Shown here in pieces: positions 17,206-25,491 of a stretch of 45,516 nucleotides of DNA. Source of the DNA: a virus. The notes beneath the pieces were generated by a model. The model saw nothing but the letters and a program-made list of their open reading frames with translations, had not been told where the DNA came from and did not search any database. Position 1 is the first letter of the stretch; every line of letters starts with the position of its first letter. The DNA lies in IMG/VR virus record IMGVR_UViG_3300020171_000054, positions 1 to 45,516 of that record. The stretch is one strand, 5' to 3'. A program made the translations under genes and the position numbers.

Positions 17206-17651
17206 GCGTGATCACCATTCTGCCCTTGCCACACCCACACGATGCAAGACGTGTAGTTGTCGGCTGCCTTGCTCGTGATGGTGATCTGGTAGGACGTTGA
17301 TTGCTTCAGGCATATCGGATCGTCCATGTCTTCGTACAGGCACACCTCAGTCAGGATCTCTGTCCCGCCTGTGTATGTCCCGCCATACTCAATCTCGCAC
17401 CCGCAGTCGTCTGGATGGTCGCCTTGCCGGTTCCTTGAATAGAACACCATCGCAGTACCAGCCGCGCCAATCGTTACATCCTCTGTCAGCGTTACGTTGA
17501 CAGCACCATTGGCTGATACCTGCTTGGACAACCAATATGATCCCGATGCCGGAGTTGTGACAACGATCTTGATAACGTCAGCAACGTCTTGATCCGCATC
17601 GAAGTATGACGCCCTGTATCCAGTATCTCTCACTGAACTATGTCTTCCCAT
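17202..17651 (-). CDS. hypothetical head-module protein
   Basis: A 149-residue protein starting MGRHSSVRDTGY; GGTGAGG precedes this ATG. A GTG three codons upstream (17660) would overlap the portal stop and is the alternative. It is beta-rich with repeated short strands (ADVIKIVVTTPASGSYWLSK, NVTLTEDVTIGAAG, AMVFYSRN) and a C-terminal YQITITSKAADNYTSCIVWV. Such proteins with 'i.v......g..v.l' strands are found between portal and protease in some phages and may decorate the head. Cys-Gly-Cys near residue 86 is unusual. Function not recognised. Confidence 0.65.
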   Translation of the reverse strand: MGRHSSVRDTGYRASYFDADQDVADVIKIVVTTPASGSYWLSKQVSANGAVNVTLTEDVTIGAAGTAMVFYSRNRQGDHPDDCGCEIEYGGTYTGGTEILTEVCLYEDMDDPICLKQSTSYQITITSKAADNYTSCIVWVWQGQNGDHA

Positions 17652-17656
17652 ATCCC

Positions 17657-19645
17657 TCACCTGTCCCTATATTGCTCGACGCATCTGCAGTTCACGTCGT
17701 CCGTTCCATCGCCTGGATACATCGCGCCGTCTTGATAGGCGTCGTCGAATGGAATCCACCCTTGGGCCGTATTGTTCACATGCTGCGGCCTCACCCGGTC
17801 ATCGCCTGCGTCAAGCCATGCCTTCTCTTTCGCAACCCCAGATTGACGCGCTGATTCGTGCATAGCAGTCCCTGCCGCTTGATGCACTTCAGTGCGAGCA
17901 ATCATCATCGATCGATAAACGCCCGTCCCGCCTTCCCACTCAGCAAACGTCTCGCGAATGCTGCGCGCTATTTTCACCGTGCTAAGGCCGGCCTTCTCGC
18001 CTTCCAAGATAATCGTGCGGATCCTCTTCTTCGTCGTATCTTGGATGAGCGTAATCTCTTCAGCCACATGAGCATTCACATACTTCTCAATCTCTTTCGA
18101 CCATGGATCGAAATCGCGACGCTCTATCCTCGACCTAGGAACTAACTCATCCATCACCGCTTGTCCAAAGTCCACGAAGATCTCTCTGTATACGGAAGTG
18201 AGCATCTTGAGCCACTTGCTTCGCTGGGAATCAATCGCTGGGTCGGTGTCAATCGCGCCGCCTTCTACCGCCTTCACAACGACCGAGCTTTCCGCCGCAA
18301 ACAAATCCTTCACCTTCTCGGTGACCCCTCGTTCCCATCCTTGTCTACGGCGGTCAGTCGCTCGGTAGTGCAGATCGAGCGCCCCATCGCGTATCGCACG
18401 GATATCACGCGCCCCTTCCTGCACTCTTGATGTGCCTACAGGTAACAGCGTCACCGGGAACATGCCCTCGTCTGGACAGTCAGCTTCGTCGAATCCTAGC
18501 TTCAAGCGTTCATTGATGGCCTTCGTCGATATGCCCATATTGAAATAGATCCTTCCCTCTTCTGCGGCGTCCTTGCGGGCTTCAATCATGGGGAGTGAGT
18601 TCGCCAGGTCGTAATCAAAATAGATGCCGTCGAAGTGTGGCGCAAGCTGGATGTTTAGCGTCCCCTTAATCAGCTCAGCCTCTGGAAGAAGTGTATCTTC
18701 CCAGGCCGCCCTCTTTGCCGCTCTCATGTTTTCGTACTTCGCAGGGATTAACCCAATCGCCTCAGCCGACACACCGAAGCCGACACATAGCTCTTGATTG
18801 GTGAGGTTTGAGCCACCCATGAAGTCCATCTCTGCCGGCGTTGGTGTAGCCGGCACGAATCCAGTCCCGTCTTCAATGATTAGAACTTGGCGCGCGTTAG
18901 ACGATCCCTTCTTGAAGTCATCAATCTGCTGCTTCAGATGATCGTACTGTCCCTTCTCTAGCTTCCCGGTAGACAATGTTCCCGATGGCCATAAGCCGTT
19001 CTTCATTGAGTGATACTGGAAGTTCGTGATTGCATTGCCAGTGTCAACGATCTTCGCATTGGCTCTAAGCACTGGCTGGCCGAATAGGTCATTCGCTGGA
19101 TTGAAGTTCTTGAAATGGACAATCTCTGTTTCGTCAAATGGGACCGGAGTTTCCCCTGGCAGCGTGTAGAGATAGACGAGCTTGTCCTTATATGCCTTGA
19201 TGCTTACCCTGTCAGAACGAAGAGGGTCCAGCCTTACGCTGTCGCCTACCTGGTTGACATACCAGTACGCATCGCCGGCCATGCAGAGGAACAACTCAAC
19301 CCGGAACTCTAGTTCGTCCATCGAGATTCTAGGATTCGGGCTGGCGATCATCCGCGCTGCTGGATGTGTCTCTGCAACGGGATCACCGGTACGGATATCT
19401 TTCGCAAGCAACGGAAGTGAGCGGATTGCATCGCCACGGAACTTGGTCAGTCTGTATACGAGGAAGTGAGATTCGTAGCCTTCGAGTACGGCCTTCTGCG
19501 TATTCCAATCAGTCCATTGCTCGACGCCATACTGAAGGGATTGTGTCGTCTGAATTGCGCGTGTCTCTGGGGCCAATAAATGAGCAAGGGCCACACGTGG
19601 CCCATCTGCCATCCAATCTAGTACAACGTCCCGGACGCGCCCCAT
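17657..19645 (-). CDS. portal protein fused to Mu gpF-like head morphogenesis domain
   Basis: A 662-residue fusion. Residues 1 to about 420 are an HK97-family portal: VYRLTKFRGDAIRSLPLLAK, HPAARMIASPNPRISMDELE, MAGDAYWYVNQVG, VHFKNFNPANDLFGQPVL, and the late GSNLTNQELCVGFGVSAEAI. Residues about 440-662 are a Mu gpF-like minor head domain, ending with RSMMIARTEVHQAAGTAM, AWLDAGDDRVRPQHV and DVNCRCVEQYRDR (a conserved metal-type H/C set). The portal ring packages and ejects DNA; the gpF-like part is injected or internal in related phages. Fusions of the two are known. The start ATG is weakly served (GGTGG). Confidence 0.92.
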   Translation of the reverse strand: MGRVRDVVLDWMADGPRVALAHLLAPETRAIQTTQSLQYGVEQWTDWNTQKAVLEGYESHFLVYRLTKFRGDAIRSLPLLAKDIRTGDPVAETHPAARMIASPNPRISMDELEFRVELFLCMAGDAYWYVNQVGDSVRLDPLRSDRVSIKAYKDKLVYLYTLPGETPVPFDETEIVHFKNFNPANDLFGQPVLRANAKIVDTGNAITNFQYHSMKNGLWPSGTLSTGKLEKGQYDHLKQQIDDFKKGSSNARQVLIIEDGTGFVPATPTPAEMDFMGGSNLTNQELCVGFGVSAEAIGLIPAKYENMRAAKRAAWEDTLLPEAELIKGTLNIQLAPHFDGIYFDYDLANSLPMIEARKDAAEEGRIYFNMGISTKAINERLKLGFDEADCPDEGMFPVTLLPVGTSRVQEGARDIRAIRDGALDLHYRATDRRRQGWERGVTEKVKDLFAAESSVVVKAVEGGAIDTDPAIDSQRSKWLKMLTSVYREIFVDFGQAVMDELVPRSRIERRDFDPWSKEIEKYVNAHVAEEITLIQDTTKKRIRTIILEGEKAGLSTVKIARSIRETFAEWEGGTGVYRSMMIARTEVHQAAGTAMHESARQSGVAKEKAWLDAGDDRVRPQHVNNTAQGWIPFDDAYQDGAMYPGDGTDDVNCRCVEQYRDR

Positions 19646-19713
19646 CTACCACCAACCCTCTCTACCCCCCCGTTAGATGATAACTCTAGCACAAAGAGCG
19701 GGCATGATGCAAA

Positions 19714-19887
19714 TTACTCCTCCTCCTTCCATATCACCGGCCACTTCCCCATCTCGATCACTGGCACCATCCGCACCTCGAACCCCATACCGTCCACACC
19801 AACGAACGGTCCACGAAGGAACAGCATCATCTTGCCGTCTTCGGATGTCGCCTTGATGTCGAACTGTGGCTTGGTTATTTGTTCCAT
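19714..19887 (-). CDS. small hypothetical protein between terminase and portal
   Basis: A 57-residue frame starting MEQITKPQFDIK, beta-prone with alternating hydrophobic residues (MMLFLRGPFVGVDGMGFEVR, then MVPVIEMGKWPVIW) and an acidic end KEEE. The ATG has only a weak ribosome site (GCCGGGACG). It fills most of the 323-base gap between the gene at 19969 and the portal. The rest of that gap (19646-19713 and 19888-19968) shows no gene. Codon use and placement favour a real gene, function unknown. Confidence 0.6.
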   Translation of the reverse strand: MEQITKPQFDIKATSEDGKMMLFLRGPFVGVDGMGFEVRMVPVIEMGKWPVIWKEEE

Positions 19888-19968
19888 TTCGTCCCGGCTC
19901 TCTACAGTGGAGCGACTAGCACCTTTCGCAGACAGGCTCTATATCCTTCTTCTTGTTAGGAAATAGGA

Positions 19969-20181
19969 TTATCCAGCTAACCTGTCCAGCCCAGCTTGCG
20001 CTACTGTGCCTCTATCATTTTGACTCAGATAGAATGTCAATGCCTCTCTCAGTGGAATGAGTTTTTCGTCAATAAGAATGGCATACTTCTCTTGCCGACG
20101 AGCAACTTTAGCCTTCGTCTTCTCGGGCCACGTCGCGTCAATAGGGTTGCAGATTGCAGCGATCTCTTCCGATAACTTCAT
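19969..20181 (-). CDS. small hypothetical protein downstream of TerL
   Basis: A 70-residue mainly helical protein (MKLSEEIAAICN, EKTKAKVARRQEKYAIL, LREALTFYLSQN). It starts 9 bases after the large terminase stop, with a GAGGGGGG ribosome site. No domain is recognised. It could be a small packaging or portal accessory protein by position only. Confidence 0.7.
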   Translation of the reverse strand: MKLSEEIAAICNPIDATWPEKTKAKVARRQEKYAILIDEKLIPLREALTFYLSQNDRGTVAQAGLDRLAG

Positions 20182-20190
20182 CCCCCCTCC

Positions 20191-21513
20191 TCACCAACTA
20201 ACAAACTCCGCACGGCTGCCTGGCTTCTCATCCAACCGTAGCAGTCGTCTCATTCCAATCACCATCGAGTCCATTCCGTCTGGGCTCCATCGAGCGCCCT
20301 CAATCCAGTTGCATAGCTGATATTCTAGCTTCGGCATGTGTCCGATTATACCACACTGCGCCCGCCCCCATCTAGCCTTGACCGGAAGCGCCCTCACGTA
20401 CTTATTCTGGATCGACGGAATCATGTTCGGGTTGTTGTCCAGCGGCGCCATCGAGATCATCGCCTTTTGCACCCCCATCTCAGCGGCTATCGGATTGATC
20501 GTCGTTCGAATCATCTCGCCGCCGGCATTGCTTTCGACGAGGATATAGATGTCGTTGCAGAAAGGTGTCCACCTCTTAACGGCATCAACGGCTGTCACGG
20601 CCCATCGCTCAGGCGGTGCGACTTCGGATAGATCTTCTAGTGCGTAGACAACCCCCAGCCCGTCCATGCCACAAGGGACGATTCCACATGAGTCGCTTCC
20701 TGGCTTAGACGACTTGCTGGGATCGACTGGGATAACGATAACCTCCCAGAACTTGGGCGCGATGTCGTCCTCGATTCTGTAAGCATCAATCATGTCTTGC
20801 GTCCACAGTGCCCCAGGCGTCTCCCAGATGTCTTCGGCGAGGATCTCTTGCCTATATGCCCGGTCGTCCATGTCCAGCGTGATCTCTTCAAGCGCTACTG
20901 TGCTGAGGTGTGGATTGTCGTGTGAGGTGAAGTGATAGCATTCCCAGCGGCCTGTCGTGTCCTTCTCGGCATTCTGGTACATATGTGCAGCGAACATTGG
21001 ATCGCGGGCCTTGGACCTTGCTGCGCTCTCTGCGTCCGGTGGCGTATAGATAAACGTCGTCGTTCCATCCTTGTCTAGCATCATCGGGGCTACAACCTTC
21101 GTCCATACCTTCTCGTCCATCATTTGAAACTCGTCAAGGATAATGTCGTCGCCATAGTCGCCACGCGCAGTATCAGGATTCCACGCAGTCTTCGCTTTGA
21201 TGCGTTGCTCTGTGCCAACCAGCTCGATGAATCTGGATGTTTCGTTCTTCTTGAACACGCCGGCGGATACTGGCTCTTCTAGTGAGCGAGTGATCTCAAA
21301 CCAGAAACGCTCAGTCTGCTCTTGAGTGGGGGCCATATAAAGAACTCGATGGCCGGCGAGGAACTTCTTGACGGCGCGGATTGCTATGCCGCTCGTCTTG
21401 CCGCCACGTCTGCCGGCACGAATGACGATTCGCTTCTTGGGGCATTCAACGAACTCAGCTTGCTTCGGATGTGGCTTACGAAGATGGATCGTGAAGTTCG
21501 TCGTTGTCGTCAT
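20191..21513 (-). CDS. terL: large terminase subunit
   Basis: A 440-residue DNA-packaging motor. The ATPase half has Walker A RAGRRGGKTS (about residues 32-41), Walker B DIILDE (123-128) and a coupling-type TFIYTPPD. The nuclease half has the acidic sites IPVDPSKSSK (Asp near 264), YILVESNAGGE (Glu near 327) and DGMDSMVIGM near 415. It moves phage DNA into the prohead through the portal and cuts it. It overlaps the small subunit by 38 bases. The length is typical. Confidence 0.95.
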   Translation of the reverse strand: MTTTTNFTIHLRKPHPKQAEFVECPKKRIVIRAGRRGGKTSGIAIRAVKKFLAGHRVLYMAPTQEQTERFWFEITRSLEEPVSAGVFKKNETSRFIELVGTEQRIKAKTAWNPDTARGDYGDDIILDEFQMMDEKVWTKVVAPMMLDKDGTTTFIYTPPDAESAARSKARDPMFAAHMYQNAEKDTTGRWECYHFTSHDNPHLSTVALEEITLDMDDRAYRQEILAEDIWETPGALWTQDMIDAYRIEDDIAPKFWEVIVIPVDPSKSSKPGSDSCGIVPCGMDGLGVVYALEDLSEVAPPERWAVTAVDAVKRWTPFCNDIYILVESNAGGEMIRTTINPIAAEMGVQKAMISMAPLDNNPNMIPSIQNKYVRALPVKARWGRAQCGIIGHMPKLEYQLCNWIEGARWSPDGMDSMVIGMRRLLRLDEKPGSRAEFVSW

Positions 21514-21880
21514 ATTTCACCGTGAGGGTGATGTTGCCTGATATGTCTTGATGATCCTTCTGGTTACAGTATTGCTGTCCGAGGTGAATGAGCATCTTGT
21601 CGCTGCCTTTCAATGCCTTCTGAAACTGTGCTCGACGAAGAGAGGTTTTACCCTTGCCCCTTAGACCCTCAGAAACGTCCGCAAAAGTCCGCCCATTCCC
21701 TTCGTCGTCCAGGTAGTGCTCTGCGACCCTTCGCTCAATGGTATCAGGCGAACAGTCAAACCAACCGGCAATCTCTTCTAGCGTAGACTGAACAACGCAC
21801 ATTTCCTCGAACCGCTTGAAGTCGATCTCTATTCGCGGTCGTCCGCCTACGTCCTTTGGCTTGCCTGTTGGCTTAGTCAT
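21476..21880 (-). CDS. terS: small terminase subunit
   Basis: A 134-residue protein just before TerL. The N-terminal part has a helix-turn-helix (FEEMCVVQSTLEEIAGWFDC then SPDTIERRVAEHY) that should bind the packaging site. This is followed by GKGKTSLRRAQFQKALKGSD, GQQYCNQKDH, a segment very typical of small terminases that forms the oligomer and contacts TerL. The ATG follows GGATAGGTGATAGC. No pac or cos site was identified from the sequence. Confidence 0.88.
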   Translation of the reverse strand: MTKPTGKPKDVGGRPRIEIDFKRFEEMCVVQSTLEEIAGWFDCSPDTIERRVAEHYLDDEGNGRTFADVSEGLRGKGKTSLRRAQFQKALKGSDKMLIHLGQQYCNQKDHQDISGNITLTVKYDDNDELHDPSS

Positions 21881-21900
21881 GCTATCACCTATCCATCATA

Positions 21901-22092
21901 TCACGATTCACCGCTATCCTGCGTTGGGGACTTCGACGCCGGGTAATCTTCTTCCAGGATCTTGATGAAGCTTTCTGCACTACCAATGTCTTTACATCGC
22001 CACACCACTGTCTGACGTATCTTTATTCCGGCACCATATCCCATCTTGCCGGCATCGTTGATTCTCTTTATGTCTTTTGCTCTCATCCTCAC
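21901..22092 (-). CDS. small basic hypothetical protein
   Basis: A 63-residue protein rich in Lys and Arg at the front (MRAKDIKRINDAGKMGYGAG). A GTG start overlaps the previous stop (GTGA); an ATG two codons later is possible, served by the same GGGGGG run. No family is recognised. It lies 20 bases before the small terminase gene and may be part of the packaging operon. Confidence 0.6.
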   Translation of the reverse strand: MRMRAKDIKRINDAGKMGYGAGIKIRQTVVWRCKDIGSAESFIKILEEDYPASKSPTQDSGES

Positions 22093-22532
22093 CCCCCCAA
22101 CCTCAACTCAATCGACATGAAGTGATACCATCGTGGCCACTCTCCAGGCACCCACATCAGCTCGTCATTCTCCTCTGGCCGCGCCCAGTCCGATCCACGC
22201 GGCGGCTCGATGGCCAACACACCAAACCAGTGAACCGGATATATCATACACCCTAGCGCCTGGAACTGGCGAACGTGAATCATCTCGTGGCGCCTCAAAT
22301 AGGCCTCACGATCTGATCCGCGCAATCGTCCTTCAATGACGATAGTGTTGCCTATGGTGAACGCTGAGCCGGGGATTGTGTTCGACTCGTCCCACACGAG
22401 GAAAACAGGATCGGCGGTGACGGTGATCGAATACGGCGTCCAGTCAACACCAACAACGAATTCGACGACTTCGATGCCACCAAACCACAGGGCCACGAGT
22501 AGGGACGTGAGGGCGATTGCGCCGTTAATCAT
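22089..22532 (-). CDS. membrane-anchored protein with HExxH motif
   Basis: A 147-residue protein with a hydrophobic N-terminal segment (ALTSLLVALWFGGI, residues 7-20, probable membrane anchor or uncleaved signal) and HEMIHVRQFQ at residues 82-91, a zinc metallopeptidase-type HExxH. The surroundings (TIGNTIVIEGRL before it, GCMIYPVHWFGVLA after it) resemble short bacterial proteins with RHExIHVRQY signatures and no established function. It lies in the accessory region before terminase. Possible envelope protease or lysis factor; this is inference. Confidence 0.7.
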   Translation of the reverse strand: MINGAIALTSLLVALWFGGIEVVEFVVGVDWTPYSITVTADPVFLVWDESNTIPGSAFTIGNTIVIEGRLRGSDREAYLRRHEMIHVRQFQALGCMIYPVHWFGVLAIEPPRGSDWARPEENDELMWVPGEWPRWYHFMSIELRLGG

Positions 22533-23034
22533 CTTGCGCCTCCATTGCTAGGATAAATGCGCGGGTTATTGCCTTTGGTGCTGTTTCTGCGCCAATAGCC
22601 ATTACATGATTGATGCGTGAGTCATTCAAAGTTGGACGCACGTTTTTCGTGAAATGAGCCACCCATTTATCGTGAATCTTGCTGTCTGAGTACAACATAA
22701 ATCCTTTCGGTTTCCATGATCCAACCAATTCCCATGTAGCCGCGATGTCATTGGGATAGTCGGGGACAGCTTCCATCATTGCCCAATATCGCAATGGTTG
22801 ATCGTCAAATCGTTGTTCACATACCTTTGGTGGCCAAGGGCTGTCTAACCGCGGTCTAGCTAGTTTTCTCGCGAAATGTGGCCCAAGAGTATATCCTCTA
22901 TTTCCATCTTTTTCTGCATATTGTTCCGCTTCGTCTCGATAAAACGGCCAAAGGACGCATTCATGGCCGAGCAATTTCTCAACCTCAATCCGTAGCTCTT
23001 CGTCCGTCATCGACATCACTTCATCGCGTGTCAT
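22525..23034 (-). CDS. phage ABA-sandwich domain protein
   Basis: A 169-residue protein matching small phage proteins with the ABA-sandwich layout: an N-terminal EELRIEVEKLLG helix, a middle with PRLDSPWPPK, then PDYPNDIAATWELV and a C-terminal ETAPKAITRAFILAMEAQDD. Proteins of this type often start near MTxxEIxxMxxxELxxxVA and end AIxRAAL. Function is unknown, usually early or accessory. Its 3' end shares a 31-base near-repeat with 23533-23564, where a similar reading (TRAFILAIGGE) survives as a relic. Confidence 0.72.
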   Translation of the reverse strand: MTRDEVMSMTDEELRIEVEKLLGHECVLWPFYRDEAEQYAEKDGNRGYTLGPHFARKLARPRLDSPWPPKVCEQRFDDQPLRYWAMMEAVPDYPNDIAATWELVGSWKPKGFMLYSDSKIHDKWVAHFTKNVRPTLNDSRINHVMAIGAETAPKAITRAFILAMEAQDD

Positions 23035-23233
23035 CAGGCCTCCCCCTCATATCCCCGCTCTTCTTCTGCGCTTCCCTTATCTCTTCCTGGACGCGTGCGA
23101 AATTAGTGAACGTCGTCCGCCATCGTGCCAGCGTCTCCTCCTCTACCTCAAACGCACACTCTGGCGTCGTTTCGCATAGCACATACGCCGGATATAAGTT
23201 TTTTGCAAAGGCGCTGATGATCTTCTTGGGCAT
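23021..23233 (-). CDS. small hypothetical protein
   Basis: A 70-residue protein starting MPKKIISAFAKN (ATG after AAGGAGATATGAG; a longer frame lacks a site). It has a Cys-containing stretch VLCETTPECAFEVEEE and a helical charged C-terminus (RVQEEIREAQKKSG). No domain recognised. It overlaps the ABA-sandwich gene by 14 bases, so both are probably co-translated. Confidence 0.65.
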   Translation of the reverse strand: MPKKIISAFAKNLYPAYVLCETTPECAFEVEEETLARWRTTFTNFARVQEEIREAQKKSGDMRGRPDDTR

Positions 23234-23234
23234 C

Positions 23235-23528
23235 TCATATCTCCTTTGGAACAATGCACCATTTTCTGACTTCATCTGTGATGAAAGCGTTCCCTTCCTT
23301 CTCTGACGATACTAATTTGCATCCCCAAGATTCCCACCGCTTATCTCCATCAGCATTTATGTATGCTCTGATCTTTGACTCTGGCGAACAGACATATGTG
23401 GTGGAAAGAATCTCACAAGCTATGTCAAACGACTCTGCTTCAACAACTCCGAGTAAGTGCGCTGGCCCCCACTCCCCCATTCCAAGCATTCCAGTCCATC
23501 CAGACGCCCATATCTCATGCTTACTCAT
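23235..23528 (-). CDS. small hypothetical protein
   Basis: A 97-residue protein starting MSKHEIWASG; TTGGAGGCGA precedes tandem ATGs at 23531 and 23528. The sequence is aromatic and mixed (GWTGMLGMGEWGPAHLLGVV, FDIACEILSTTYVC), ending VRKWCIVPKEI. It resembles small phage early proteins that handle no known reaction. Its leader contains the relic of an ABA-sandwich gene end. Confidence 0.65.
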   Translation of the reverse strand: MSKHEIWASGWTGMLGMGEWGPAHLLGVVEAESFDIACEILSTTYVCSPESKIRAYINADGDKRWESWGCKLVSSEKEGNAFITDEVRKWCIVPKEI

Positions 23529-23563
23529 CATTCGCCTCCAATTGCCAGGATGAATGCGCGGGT
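23528..23563 (-). pseudogene. relic 3' end of a second ABA-sandwich-type gene
   Basis: The frame here reads TRAFILAIGGE then stop, close to TRAFILAMEAQDD at the end of the 22525-23034 protein. At DNA level, 23533-23564 and 22537-22567 match over about 31 bases with one indel and two differences. An upstream in-frame stop leaves no complete gene. I take it as the remnant of a duplication. Confidence 0.5.
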
Positions 23564-23576
23564 TCTGTCTCACGTG

Positions 23577-23924
23577 TCATCCGAACTCCCTCATCACGTC
23601 GCGCTTTCTCAGGCACTCGCCGCGCTTCACGTTTTCTAGGACGCCGATCTTGCCAGCGATAATTGCACGGCGAATCCGGCTACCTCTCGTGCCTGTCAGG
23701 ATTCTCGCGGTTGTCTGGCTGATCCACTCTTCTCCCTCTTCCACTCGTTCGCAGTGAATCTTGCCGCCGCACGCTTTGCACGTGGTGAGCTTCTCGAATT
23801 GAGCAAGATCCATAATGCCAATGGGCACTTCGCATACCTCACAGTGGCGCATCCGCCTGTCTTCTGCGTCATTGGCCATGGCGCAGTTGTGTATACGCGC
23901 GTTGTGAATTGCTGCTTCGATCAT
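23577..23924 (-). CDS. zinc-finger-like protein, DksA/TraR style
   Basis: A 115-residue protein starting MIEAAIHNARIHN (ATG after AAGGAGGACGAA). Residues about 25-60 carry CEVCEVPIG and CKACGGKIHC, a four-cysteine zinc knuckle similar in spacing to TraR/DksA-type fingers but with an extended linker. The C-terminal half is helical and basic (ISQTTARILTGTRGSRIRRA, then IIAGKIGVLENVKRGE), like a small helix-turn-helix. Probably a regulator binding RNA polymerase or DNA; the target is unknown. Confidence 0.62.
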   Translation of the reverse strand: MIEAAIHNARIHNCAMANDAEDRRMRHCEVCEVPIGIMDLAQFEKLTTCKACGGKIHCERVEEGEEWISQTTARILTGTRGSRIRRAIIAGKIGVLENVKRGECLRKRDVMREFG

Positions 23925-23940
23925 TTCGTCCTCCTTGTTG

Positions 23941-24477
23941 CTATACACACCAATTGCAAATCATGCGGCCATATGTCGGGCATGTGCATCCGTAGCACTC
24001 GTCGCTGGATCGCGCGTGCTCGATATTGTTGTCTTTCAGCACGGCAGATCGAGCTTGCCATGCTTTGCACCCTTCGTCCATGTTCCAATTAGCTTCGGGA
24101 AACTCGGTGTTTATAGCATCTTCAATATCGTAGCAGCGGCATCTTTCATTCATCTCATCCTCCTCCGTCTCTTCGTCGATTCCGAGCAAAGAGAGTGCTC
24201 CCTTACGGGATAGCCAGTCGAACCCGCTCTCTATGTCCGCAAATGGGATGCCTTGCTCATTGACCACTAGGCCGATGTAGTTCTCGCAGAGAATCTCCGT
24301 GATGTCCTTATCCCATACGAATCTCAACGTGGTATTAAAGAAGCCGAGATTTGTGAAGAGCCTCCAGTACCACGGAGCCTCGGTCCTGAGCCAGCGATTG
24401 TGAGCCCGTCGTGCTGCGGTCTCCATCAGATAAATGCGTCCTTCCGACCAAGACGCCAATCTTGCCTTGCTCTTCAT
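23941..24477 (-). CDS. hypothetical protein with cysteine-rich C-terminus
   Basis: A 178-residue protein starting MKSKARLASWSEG (AAAGGAGGAGCG precedes). The N-terminal part is helical with many Trp and Arg (NRWLRTEAPWYWRLFTN), the middle acidic (LGIDEETEEDE), and the last 70 residues hold CRCYD, ECYGCTCPTYGRMICNWC, a probable metal-binding set. An internal ATG with a strong site (GGAGGATGAG, reading MNERCRCYD) could give a second, shorter product. No family recognised. Confidence 0.62.
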   Translation of the reverse strand: MKSKARLASWSEGRIYLMETAARRAHNRWLRTEAPWYWRLFTNLGFFNTTLRFVWDKDITEILCENYIGLVVNEQGIPFADIESGFDWLSRKGALSLLGIDEETEEDEMNERCRCYDIEDAINTEFPEANWNMDEGCKAWQARSAVLKDNNIEHARSSDECYGCTCPTYGRMICNWCV

Positions 24478-25292
24478 CGCTCCTCCTTTGGAATAAAGTG
24501 AATCACTGACTCTTCGTTGCCGTCTGGCCGGATTAGCTTGCCGCCTTCGGCGCGCAAGCCCCAACACACTTTCCCTAACTTATAGAGACGCGCCCCGATT
24601 TCCATCGTGTCCCTAAGCTCGGCCTCGTATGCCGTCCGATAGTAGACTTCAGGGCGAGCCCCAGTCAACCACGATCGCGGAGGAATCATGACATAAAAGA
24701 ACTCACGCTTCGTCATGTGCCCCGACTCGGCAAGCATCCGGCGATAATCAGCCACGCTCATTCCGTCAGGCCACTCCACATGCGTCTCAAGGCTCTTTGC
24801 GTACAGCCTGGACGCCGATAGCAGCTGAGATGCACTTAGGCCACGCGATGCCAAGCATTCGCGCAATGATCGCGCGTCAGGGTCCGCTGCCTTGACAACC
24901 TGCCCAAGCCGGTGAACACGTTCGGCAATCGTCTTATCCAGCAGCGTGAATCTGGATAGCTCGGATAGGATCCTCTCGCCCTCTTCGGCTTCCTTGCGGC
25001 GATAGAACCAGAGTTGCGCATATGGTATACGGCGGCGTTCGATGTCCATGACTTCAAGTTCTACCCTGTCCCACTTCGCAATGAGCAGTGAGCTGTTCCC
25101 TATATTGACGTGGCATAAACCGCAAAGCGTGATGCAGTTCTCAATCGTGTCGAGTTCATCGGATCCGCCCATGCCAAGCGGTTCGACGTGATGGACTTCG
25201 ATCATGGCAGTGTCGGACGAAGCGCCACAGATTGCGCATCTGTTACCATCCAATCGCAGCGCTTCATTGCGCACGGCTTGTGATCTAGACAT
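24474..25292 (-). CDS. HNH endonuclease with long C-terminal extension
   Basis: A 272-residue protein. The N-terminal 70 residues are an HNH nuclease: CAICGASSDT, IEVHHVEPLGMGG with the catalytic His pair, NCITLCGLCHVNIGN with the second zinc Cys pair. Residues 90-272 are a non-nuclease extension, partly helical, with a PPRSWLTGARPEVYYRTAYE segment that I do not recognise. Free-standing HNH genes act as homing or packaging-site nucleases; the extension could direct DNA specificity. It overlaps the next gene by 4 bases. It is the third of three HNH genes in this zone. Confidence 0.82.
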   Translation of the reverse strand: MSRSQAVRNEALRLDGNRCAICGASSDTAMIEVHHVEPLGMGGSDELDTIENCITLCGLCHVNIGNSSLLIAKWDRVELEVMDIERRRIPYAQLWFYRRKEAEEGERILSELSRFTLLDKTIAERVHRLGQVVKAADPDARSLRECLASRGLSASQLLSASRLYAKSLETHVEWPDGMSVADYRRMLAESGHMTKREFFYVMIPPRSWLTGARPEVYYRTAYEAELRDTMEIGARLYKLGKVCWGLRAEGGKLIRPDGNEESVIHFIPKEER

Positions 25293-25491
25293 TACTCACC
25301 GCTCCATGACCTATCAATCTCGGACGCCGCCACGGGCGCCAGATAAATCCGATAATCCGTTGCCATCGTGGACGCGGAACAGCTATAGCAACATGCGTAA
25401 CCGTTCCCCAATTATCTGCTGCTGATTGGAACATGACGTCGCTCGCCCCATTATTCACGAGAACGCGCCGTTTATATGCTCGTTTCTTCAT
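25285..25491 (-). CDS. small basic protein with WGTVTHVAI segment
   Basis: A 68-residue protein starting MKKRAYKRRVLVNNG; the start is shared with a four-base overlap on the upstream gene. It reads ADNWGTVTHVAIAVPRPRW, a phrase like the WGT signature of small phage tail proteins such as 3213-3608. The rest is Arg- and Trp-rich. It may be a fragment of such a gene captured among HNH genes, or an unrelated small protein. Confidence 0.5.
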   Translation of the reverse strand: MKKRAYKRRVLVNNGASDVMFQSAADNWGTVTHVAIAVPRPRWQRIIGFIWRPWRRPRLIGHGAVSNV

